Shown: positions 1 through 6,069 of the stretch, in pieces
Layout: every line of letters starts with the position of its first letter
Numbering within the stretch: the stretch's first letter is position 1
Assembly: GCA_900541315.1 (NCBI GenBank)
Contig: UQJF01000129.1
Span: forward strand, 1-8,064
DNA length: 8,064 nucleotides
Origin: an uncultured Clostridium sp.
GTDB lineage: Bacteria; Bacillota; Clostridia; Lachnospirales; Lachnospiraceae
Direction of reading: 5' to 3'
The notes under the pieces: generated by a model
What the model saw: only the letters and a program-made list of their open reading frames with translations
Told to the model about the DNA's origin: nothing
Databases searched by the model: none
Position numbers and translations under genes: made by a program

Positions 1-14
1 GCACGTAGCAATTC

Positions 15-72
15 GGTATCAGAGGGGTCAAAATACCTTTTGACCCCAACATCTTGTGATACCAGGGTCAAA
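15..72. repeat. Nested palindromic element with three GGGTCAAA motifs
   Basis: A perfect 10-bp inverted repeat, GGGGTCAAAA (24-33) and TTTTGACCCC (38-47), has a 4-base loop. It is enclosed by a second inverted pair, GGTATC (15-20) and GATACC (58-63). A third copy of the motif, GGGTCAAA (65-72), could pair with the 38-47 arm instead of the inner one. The element lies just past the stop codon of the sensor gene. No T-tract follows on either strand, so it is not a canonical intrinsic terminator. It could be an intergenic palindromic repeat, an mRNA 3'-end structure or a protein-binding site. The structure is directly visible; the role is unknown. Confidence 0.75.
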
Positions 73-86
73 CGGTCAGGAATCTA

Positions 87-1568
87 TTAAAATTTTATAT
101 ATTTGTGGATCACACGCATTAAATTTCCTGTATCCAAAGGTTTTGACAGATGTTCGTTCATTCCAGCCAGCCGGCATTTTTTCGCATCTTCCTCATAATC
201 ACTTGCAGTAAGAGCTACGATCACTACATTCTTTGCATCTTCCCGCTCCAATGCACGGATCGAGTGGGATGCCTCAAACCCATCCATTACCGGCATTACC
301 AGATCCATCAGGATCACAGATATCTCTCCCTGTGCAGATGCTTCAAAACGTTCCAGTGCTTCTTTTCCATTCCACGCTCTTATTACATCCATCCCTTCTT
401 TGCGCAGGATAAATTCTGCGATCTCCATGTTCAGTTCATTGTCCTCTACCAGAAGTATCTTTCTTCCTATGACAGAAACTAAAGGTCTCTCCTCTTCCCT
501 GTTTTCCTCATTAATGATAAAGGTAAAACGCACCCGGCAGAAAGCCTTATCCCCTTTATCATGCGAAAAATGGAATTCTCCATTCATCAGCTTTGTCAGT
601 TCCATAGCCACTGCAAGTCCCTGTTCATTTTCCCTGCAGGAACTTCCAGTATCTGTGCATACAAATTCAAAACGGGCTTTTCTTCCACTTGCTCCGGTCT
701 CTCTGCAAAAAAAAGTTACCTGTTCGCCACTTAGACTGTCTTTTATGGCATTTCCCACAATCTTAGTCAGTATTTTCTTTAAATGTACCGGACTTCCATA
801 GAGTTTTACATGTTCTGCCTTAATCGTTTCACTTGAAAACAGAACATCTCGTTCTGCTGCAAGAGGAATTGCCCACTGTTTTACCTCATCTAACAGTTTT
901 TCCAGATCAAAAACTTTCTGCTCCAAAGTCACAGTTCCTGATGGCAGACAGTCCATATCCACCTTATCTGAGGTCAGCATTTTATCCTGACATGCCATTT
1001 CCCGAATAAGCTGCTCTTTTTCCTCTTTTTTGTGTATCCAGAAAAAAAGAATGGAAAAAACAGCATAAAGGCTGATTCCATAAAATAATGCAATATTCCT
1101 TAAATGGAATACTTCATCAGATGGGTAAAATACATACAGGTCATAATCACCTTCATGATCCAGACTTCCGTAGTAAGTACAGCCATAATAATGCAGGGAC
1201 AGCAGTTTCCCTGGCTGTGCCCCTTCTTCTATCTCACTGATAAAAGGCGCTTTGTCCAGTTCTCTTCCCCGGTAGTCATCATAATTTGAACAGAGTACCT
1301 GTTCTTTATTACAAATAAGGATCACCCCGTTCATCTCTAACTGACTGCCTGTAAGAAGTTCTTCCACATATCCACGAACTGCAGCCTTTGTCTCTTCTTC
1401 CTCTATAGATCCCATCAGCGCATCAAAACCACGGCACTTTTCTTTTAAAAATCCTAAAGTCTCTTCTGTATAAGAGAATGCCCTGTTTTTCCCAATATTT
1501 GTAAAAAGAATAAATACAGAAATAAGCAAAACCATTCCGAGGCTTAAAAATATCCTGTTTCTTTTCAC
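87..1568 (-). CDS. Membrane sensor with degenerate histidine-kinase core and C-terminal receiver domain
   Basis: This is a 493-residue protein read from a GTG start. One membrane segment lies at about residues 7-24, an extracellular region at about 25-157 (possibly Cache-like, inferred) and a second membrane segment at about 158-177. The next 175 residues resemble the end of a histidine-kinase dimerisation domain followed by an ATPase domain. The first dimerisation helix with its phosphorylatable histidine is missing: the second membrane segment runs almost directly into the region equivalent to the second helix. The N-box asparagine is kept (N273), but the usual DxGxG box reads DTGSSC (306-311) and the G2 loop is reduced. 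The receiver (370-493) is complete: D376, phosphoacceptor D422, T454 and K476. The gene overlaps the upstream c-di-GMP gene by four bases, so the two are probably translationally coupled and share a promoter. Likely a kinase-dead receptor that outputs through, or receives phosphate on, its receiver. Confidence 0.85.
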   Translation of the reverse strand: MKRNRIFLSLGMVLLISVFILFTNIGKNRAFSYTEETLGFLKEKCRGFDALMGSIEEEETKAAVRGYVEELLTGSQLEMNGVILICNKEQVLCSNYDDYRGRELDKAPFISEIEEGAQPGKLLSLHYYGCTYYGSLDHEGDYDLYVFYPSDEVFHLRNIALFYGISLYAVFSILFFWIHKKEEKEQLIREMACQDKMLTSDKVDMDCLPSGTVTLEQKVFDLEKLLDEVKQWAIPLAAERDVLFSSETIKAEHVKLYGSPVHLKKILTKIVGNAIKDSLSGEQVTFFCRETGASGRKARFEFVCTDTGSSCRENEQGLAVAMELTKLMNGEFHFSHDKGDKAFCRVRFTFIINEENREEERPLVSVIGRKILLVEDNELNMEIAEFILRKEGMDVIRAWNGKEALERFEASAQGEISVILMDLVMPVMDGFEASHSIRALEREDAKNVVIVALTASDYEEDAKKCRLAGMNEHLSKPLDTGNLMRVIHKYIKF

Positions 1569-3490
1569 TTTTTCGTCTCCTCTTTTATCTCCTCTGACAA
1601 GTTTGGAAAGAACTCTTCATTTTCTTTTTTATTGAAACCTGACTTGGTTTCCTCTTTCAATCTATTCTGGATGTCTGTAAGACATTCTAACAGAAGAGGA
1701 TTGAATGCCCCGCATTCCCCGTTTAAGATCATGTGAATGGCTGTTTCATGGGAAAATGCTTTCTTATATACACGTTTACCCACAAGAGCGTCATATACAT
1801 CGGCGATGGCCACTACCTGGGCTGAAATAGGGATTTCCTCCCCCTTTAAACCATCTGGATAGCCTTTTCCATCATACCGCTCATGATGCCATCTGCAGAT
1901 CTGGTAAGCTACCTGCAACAATTTTTCATTCTGGTACATTTCAATGCTCTTCAACATAGAAGCGCCAATAAGCGTATGGGTCTTCATGATCTCAAATTCT
2001 TCTTTAGTCAGCTTTCCTGGTTTATTTAATATTTTTTCATCGATCCCTATCTTTCCAATATCGTGAAGAGCAGATGCCGTTGTGATCAGGAACTGGTCAG
2101 ACCACTGCAGATGATATTGATCTGTTTTTTGCATCAGGCGTTCTAACAGCATACCTGTGATAATGTTAATATGAAGAACGTGGCTGCCGCTTTCACTATT
2201 TCTGAATTCAACGATCTGACTTAGGATACTGATCATCATCTGGTTGTTCTTCTCTTTTTCCCGTATCTGGTCTGTTACCAGACTGATCAGACGACGCTGT
2301 TTTGCATATAGTTTAATGGTATTGGACACTCTCTGGTGTACAACCTGTACATCAAAAGGACGGCTGATGTAATCGGAAGCTCCCATTTCATAAGCTCTTC
2401 TTACATAGGATGCGCTATCTTCACTAGAGATCATAATCACAGGTATATCTTCGATCCAGTGCTTCCGATTCATCAGGGCCAATACTTCAAATCCGTCCAT
2501 CACAGGCATGTTAATATCTAAAAGGAGAAGAGCAATCCCGGTTCCGTACTGTTTTAGCAGATTAATGCATTCTTCTCCATTTGCAGCCTCCAATATCCGG
2601 TATTCGTCTTTCAGGATTTCCGCAAGGATCTCACAGTTTATCTGGGAATCATCTACGATCAGGATCTGCTGCCGTTCTTTGGCTTCCGCACTGTCTATAC
2701 CTGACTTTTCTGTTACTATCATATTTTTCCGGTTCTTTGCCTGGTACATCAGACCGTCCGCCCGTGCTACTGCACTTTCAATGGTCTCATTATCAGCAAG
2801 GACACCTCCAATACTTACAGTCAGGCGCAGCCTGGCATATCCGGGAACTTCTGCCTCACAGACCATATCCCTGATCTGTTTTAACTTTTTTGAAAAAATC
2901 TCTTCATCTACATCCTGAAGGATCAGAAGAAATTCATCCCCGCCATAGCGGATCAGAATATCTGTCTTACATATACATCCACGGATGATCCCTACTACTG
3001 TATTAAGAACAAGATTTCCTGCATTGTGGCCACAGGTATCATTATACAGCTTAAAATCATCCAGATCGATCATAGCCACACCTGCATGACCTCTCACTTT
3101 CCGGATGCGGTTTTCATAATATCTGCGGTTGTAGGCACCGGTAAGGGCATCCAGGTACAATTCTTCGTCATAGCCTCGCACTTTTGCGGTCAACTGTTCC
3201 CTTACGTTTTCAAAGGATTCTGTTGTAACGTCCAGAACATTTAAGATCTCCACCACATGGGGCTGTCCATCGATTTCCACATAACGTGAAATCTTCTGGC
3301 ACACCCTGGAATCTATATATTCCAGCCTTGTCTTCTGACATTTCTCCCAAAATGCCCTTAAAGAAAGGGAATTCTTTTCCAGATGCTTAACTGCTTCTAT
3401 ATCTAAAAGTCTGACCTCTGTAAATAAATCTCCTAAATAAACAAGCATTTCTTCTGCCTGTTTTTTCGTCAAAACGGCACTGAACTTCAT
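1565..3490 (-). CDS. Bifunctional c-di-GMP protein: GGDEF - receiver - HD-GYP
   Basis: This is a 641-residue cytoplasmic protein with no membrane segment. Residues 1-105 are of uncertain family; the part around 55-95 may be a degenerate PAS-like domain (inference). The diguanylate cyclase domain spans about 110-262, with a DALT motif (114-117) and an intact GGDEF signature (183-187). The usual RxxD inhibitory site is CKTD (174-177), so product inhibition is probably lost. A receiver follows (about 274-395), with D280/D281 and phosphoacceptor D325, but the conserved lysine is R377. The HD-GYP phosphodiesterase (about 415-615) carries H437, HD at 476-477, H505, HHE at 535-537, DGKGYP at 540-545 and D564. 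The tail is charged. The protein should both synthesise c-di-GMP from GTP and hydrolyse it, with the central receiver placed to switch between the two. It is the first gene of an operon with the membrane sensor. Confidence 0.92.
   Translation of the reverse strand: MKFSAVLTKKQAEEMLVYLGDLFTEVRLLDIEAVKHLEKNSLSLRAFWEKCQKTRLEYIDSRVCQKISRYVEIDGQPHVVEILNVLDVTTESFENVREQLTAKVRGYDEELYLDALTGAYNRRYYENRIRKVRGHAGVAMIDLDDFKLYNDTCGHNAGNLVLNTVVGIIRGCICKTDILIRYGGDEFLLILQDVDEEIFSKKLKQIRDMVCEAEVPGYARLRLTVSIGGVLADNETIESAVARADGLMYQAKNRKNMIVTEKSGIDSAEAKERQQILIVDDSQINCEILAEILKDEYRILEAANGEECINLLKQYGTGIALLLLDINMPVMDGFEVLALMNRKHWIEDIPVIMISSEDSASYVRRAYEMGASDYISRPFDVQVVHQRVSNTIKLYAKQRRLISLVTDQIREKEKNNQMMISILSQIVEFRNSESGSHVLHINIITGMLLERLMQKTDQYHLQWSDQFLITTASALHDIGKIGIDEKILNKPGKLTKEEFEIMKTHTLIGASMLKSIEMYQNEKLLQVAYQICRWHHERYDGKGYPDGLKGEEIPISAQVVAIADVYDALVGKRVYKKAFSHETAIHMILNGECGAFNPLLLECLTDIQNRLKEETKSGFNKKENEEFFPNLSEEIKEETKK
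1577..1582 (-). promoter_or_regulatory. Ribosome binding site of the sensor gene
   Basis: GAGGAG on the minus strand sits 8 bases before a GTG codon, inside the last codons of the upstream gene. It supports the GTG start at 1566-1568, whose last two bases are shared with the upstream TGA stop in a GTGA overlap. Confidence 0.75.
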
Positions 3491-3496
3491 CTGCTT

Positions 3497-3502
3497 CTCC
3501 TT
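3497..3502 (-). promoter_or_regulatory. Ribosome binding site of the GGDEF/HD-GYP gene
   Basis: AAGGAG lies 6 bases before the ATG at 3488-3490. This is a strong match to the Firmicute consensus and fixes the start codon. Confidence 0.85.
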
Positions 3503-3588
3503 TTACATCCTATGTACTCCTGGAATCTTTTTGTACTTAATCTTGCGGGAAGTTTTTCCGCTTTTAAACGTTTTCTCATTTAGACTTT

Positions 3589-3618
3589 ATTATAATCTAT
3601 TTCCCCTGCATTTGTCCA
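3589..3618 (-). promoter_or_regulatory. Sigma-A-type promoter of the c-di-GMP operon
   Basis: Reading the minus strand, TGGACA (3613-3618, five of six consensus bases) is followed after 18 bases by a perfect TATAAT (3589-3594). Transcription would start near 3582, leaving a leader of about 90 bases before the ATG. The -35 box begins 17 bases past the stop codon of the MORN-repeat gene, so the operon has its own promoter, although read-through from upstream is possible because no terminator is visible between them. Confidence 0.75.
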
Positions 3619-3634
3619 TATTTTACATTGTATT

Positions 3635-4576
3635 TCACTCCCAGCCTAACAGGTTCATCCACACAAGCTGCTCTAACTGGTCATCTGCAATGAGATAAGC
3701 ATGGCTGACTGTATCTGAGGACATCAGCTGGTATTCTCCCATATCATCCAAATGGGTCCAGCGGTCATCTAACTGTATCTTTCCCTGGGAAATGAGCATG
3801 TTCCAGTGGGATATAGCCTCATCACTTCCCTTGATCTCATAAGTGATATCCCCTTCCATCTGGTCATCTGCAAAAACTCCTGTTTTTACAGCCCAGGCAT
3901 ACTCTCCCTGGGGAACATTTTCGTAATAACAGTAACCGGTTGTTCCCTGACCATTCATTTTGCCATTTTCCCAGATACCATCAGAATAATTATATCTGGG
4001 GCTGTCTACATTAATAAACTGCAGGGCAAGACAGCTCCCCTGAGGCTGTCCATTTTCAAAGTTTCCGTAAAACAGGATCTCTGGCATGGTAAGCACCAGA
4101 CCTGTACCCTCTATATTTTCAGAAATACCGTTTCCGTCATAAAGAAACCGCATTCCTTCAAAAGTTCCATAAAACATCTCTGACAGAACTTCCTGCTTTT
4201 TATCTAACAGCTTGGCTGTCTGGGTCATGTCTTTTGTTTCCATGGACTTTCGAAGATCTTCTAACAGCTGTTTCTGGTCCTGGGACATTGCTTCATATTT
4301 GGTCTGTAAGGGATCTGATTGTTCTTCTATTGTCTCTTCAGCTCCTGTTGTTTTCTGTTGATCTTCAGACAGACTATCACCCGTATTTTTACCTGCCTGT
4401 ATTATATCAGTGTCCTCTGCTTTCTCCTGTCCGGAAGCCGGGCTTCCTGCCACTGGCATATTTCCTGTCCCAAAGGCTCCTGCCGCCGGAAAGACCAGTA
4501 TAAAAGCAGCTGCCACTGCCACCCACTGTTTTGTTGCTTTATTTCCAATTTTTTCCAGTTTTTCAGTCAGTTTCAT
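3635..4576 (-). CDS. Membrane-anchored protein with MORN-like repeats
   Basis: This is a 313-residue protein of unrecognised specific family. A short basic N-terminus precedes one hydrophobic segment (about 18-36), which could be a membrane anchor or an uncleaved signal. A low-complexity acidic and polar linker follows (about 40-90), then a predicted helical stretch (about 91-135). The C-terminal half contains MORN-like units with the YxGxxxNGxxxGxG pattern, at about 169-185 (YGNFENGQPQG), 197-212 (GIWENGKMNGQG) and a weaker one at 225-246. MORN repeats in other proteins form beta-hairpin rods that bind lipids or proteins; the target here is unknown. The ATG lies 19 bases after the stop of the MocR-type regulator with only a weak AAAGTG-like ribosome site, so co-transcription with the regulator is likely. 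The soluble part probably faces outside the cell, judged from the basic N-terminus (inference). Confidence 0.75.
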   Translation of the reverse strand: MKLTEKLEKIGNKATKQWVAVAAAFILVFPAAGAFGTGNMPVAGSPASGQEKAEDTDIIQAGKNTGDSLSEDQQKTTGAEETIEEQSDPLQTKYEAMSQDQKQLLEDLRKSMETKDMTQTAKLLDKKQEVLSEMFYGTFEGMRFLYDGNGISENIEGTGLVLTMPEILFYGNFENGQPQGSCLALQFINVDSPRYNYSDGIWENGKMNGQGTTGYCYYENVPQGEYAWAVKTGVFADDQMEGDITYEIKGSDEAISHWNMLISQGKIQLDDRWTHLDDMGEYQLMSSDTVSHAYLIADDQLEQLVWMNLLGWE

Positions 4577-4595
4577 GTTCTTATCACTTTCTGTA

Positions 4596-5999
4596 TCATA
4601 TCCACGCCTGCACCAGCCGTCTGCATCCTTGGATGATCTCTTTTTCTTTCAGGCTGGCATAACCTAATATAACAGTAGACGGAAAGCGGTTCTTTCCCTC
4701 TCCAATCACAAAATCACTCATTCCATATACCCGTACCCCCGCCTTTGCAGCTGTTTCCACCAGCTTTTTTTCCGGCATTCCCTTTTTGTGGGTTAGAAGC
4801 ACATGGATCCCGGCGTATTCTCCCTGTATATCAAAAACCGGTTCCAGTTCTTTTAAGCCATTTAATAATGTATCATGTTTTCCCTTGTAAACTGCCCTCA
4901 TCCTGTTTAAATGGCGTTCATAGTAACCTTCTGTAATAAAATGCGTCAGGATATTCTGGTCTATACGGGATACAGTAGAAGCATAAAATCCCGCTTTTTT
5001 CCTGTATAAGGCTAAAAGAGACTCTGGAAGGACCATGAAACCAACTCGGATCGCAGGCGCAATGGAACGTGAAAAGGTTCCCATGTAGATCACTTTCTGG
5101 CTATCATCCATTCCCTGGAGAGCAGGGATCGGACGGCCTTTGTAGCGGAACTCGCTGTCATAATCATCTTCGATAAGATAACGGCTTTCTTCTGCTTTTG
5201 CCCATTTTAAAAGCTCCTGCCTTCTTTTGATCGGGATAACGATACCGGTTGGATACTGGTGAGACGGCATAACATAAGCAATACCTGCCTGTGTTTTTTC
5301 AAGTTCTCTTACGTTCATTCCCCAACGATCCATGGACACCGGAAAAACTGGATGTCCCAAACTTTCAAATACACGGAACGCCTGCTTATAAGTAGGATTT
5401 TCCAGGGCAATTCCTGTGTTTCTCCCAATCAGCTGTGAAAGAAGCATTAAAAGATATTCACTTCCTGCACCTACTAAGATCTGTTCCGGCCGGCAGTGGA
5501 CACCTCTTGCAGAATGAAGATAATCCCTTATGGCCTGGCGCAGGCTGTATTCGCCCTGTGCATTTCCCACTGCAAACATATCTTTATTATCATCTACCAG
5601 GGTATTTTTGCTCAATTTTCTCCATGTATTAAAAGGGAAGCTGTCCAGGTCAATACCTCTTGGAGAAAAATCCACTTTACATGGAAAAAGCTTCAGGTCA
5701 TCCTGCTCTTCTTTTTCCTCTAGCTCTCCCTGGTATTTTACCTCTACCAATTCTTCGATCTGGCAGACAAAATAACCTTTACAGGGAAGTGCCTCTATAT
5801 ACCCCTCAGACAGCAGCTGTTCATAAGCCAACTGGGTGGTACTTCTGCTTACATGAAGATTGCCTGCAAGGATCCTGGTAGAAGGCAGTCTGCTTCCGGC
5901 GCGAAGCCTTCCTGCGCGGATCTCTCCTTTAATATAGGTGTAGATCTGCTCATAAAGAGGCGTATCGTCTTTATTTTCAATAGGCACCATTAATTCCAT
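4596..5999 (-). CDS. MocR-family regulator (GntR domain + aminotransferase-like domain), PLP lysine replaced
   Basis: This is a 467-residue protein, a normal length for the family. A GntR-type winged helix-turn-helix occupies about residues 13-80, ending in the typical GYFV wing, followed by an acidic linker (81-108). A fold-type I aminotransferase-like domain fills the rest. Characteristic motifs are SHQYPTG (246-252), EDDYDSEF (277-284, with the pyridine-contacting Asp and the Tyr), and GTFSRSIAPAIRVG (307-320). In this last motif the residue that normally forms the Schiff base with pyridoxal phosphate is R311, not lysine; the codon is CGT at 5067-5069. Family members such as GabR and PdxR sense PLP or PLP-amino acid adducts and control nearby metabolic genes. 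No divergent target gene lies beside this one; the nearest candidate is the co-directional MORN gene. The ATG at 5997-5999 is chosen for its strong ribosome site; a longer reading from 6065 would run through the glnS terminator. Confidence 0.9.
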   Translation of the reverse strand: MELMVPIENKDDTPLYEQIYTYIKGEIRAGRLRAGSRLPSTRILAGNLHVSRSTTQLAYEQLLSEGYIEALPCKGYFVCQIEELVEVKYQGELEEKEEQDDLKLFPCKVDFSPRGIDLDSFPFNTWRKLSKNTLVDDNKDMFAVGNAQGEYSLRQAIRDYLHSARGVHCRPEQILVGAGSEYLLMLLSQLIGRNTGIALENPTYKQAFRVFESLGHPVFPVSMDRWGMNVRELEKTQAGIAYVMPSHQYPTGIVIPIKRRQELLKWAKAEESRYLIEDDYDSEFRYKGRPIPALQGMDDSQKVIYMGTFSRSIAPAIRVGFMVLPESLLALYRKKAGFYASTVSRIDQNILTHFITEGYYERHLNRMRAVYKGKHDTLLNGLKELEPVFDIQGEYAGIHVLLTHKKGMPEKKLVETAAKAGVRVYGMSDFVIGEGKNRFPSTVILGYASLKEKEIIQGCRRLVQAWI

Positions 6000-6005
6000 G
6001 ATGGT

Positions 6006-6011
6006 CTCCTT
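6006..6011 (-). promoter_or_regulatory. Ribosome binding site deciding the MocR-type start
   Basis: AAGGAG sits 6 bases before the ATG at 5997-5999. The upstream in-frame ATG at 6063-6065 has no such site, and its first codons encode the terminator hairpin, so the shorter protein is preferred. Confidence 0.85.
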
Positions 6012-6022
6012 TTTCACAACGT

Positions 6023-6047
6023 AAAAAGCTCTCTGTTTCCAGAGAGC
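6023..6047 (-). terminator. Intrinsic terminator of glnS
   Basis: On the minus strand GCTCTCTG (6040-6047 read back) pairs perfectly over 8 bp with CAGAGAGC across a GAAA tetraloop, and five T residues follow (6023-6027). It lies 22 bases past the glnS stop codon and ends only 24 bases before the ATG of the MocR-type gene. It is a classic rho-independent terminator. Confidence 0.92.
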
Positions 6048-6069
6048 CTCATTGTTTTGCTTCATTTCA

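Noticed and set aside
400..801. Plus-strand open frames opposite the sensor gene and others across the window
   Set aside because: They lie antisense to genes with clear domain signatures, their translations show no recognisable motifs, and no promoter or ribosome site was evident for them.
3545..3561. Hairpin GCGGGAA/TTCCGC as a terminator or riboswitch in the leader of the c-di-GMP operon
   Set aside because: On the transcribed minus strand the stem has an A-C mismatch and no T-tract follows; no c-di-GMP riboswitch features could be recognised in the roughly 90-base leader.
6000..6065. N-terminal extension of the MocR-type regulator (start at 6065)
   Set aside because: The extra 22 residues are encoded across the glnS terminator hairpin, and the strong ribosome site points to the ATG at 5997-5999.
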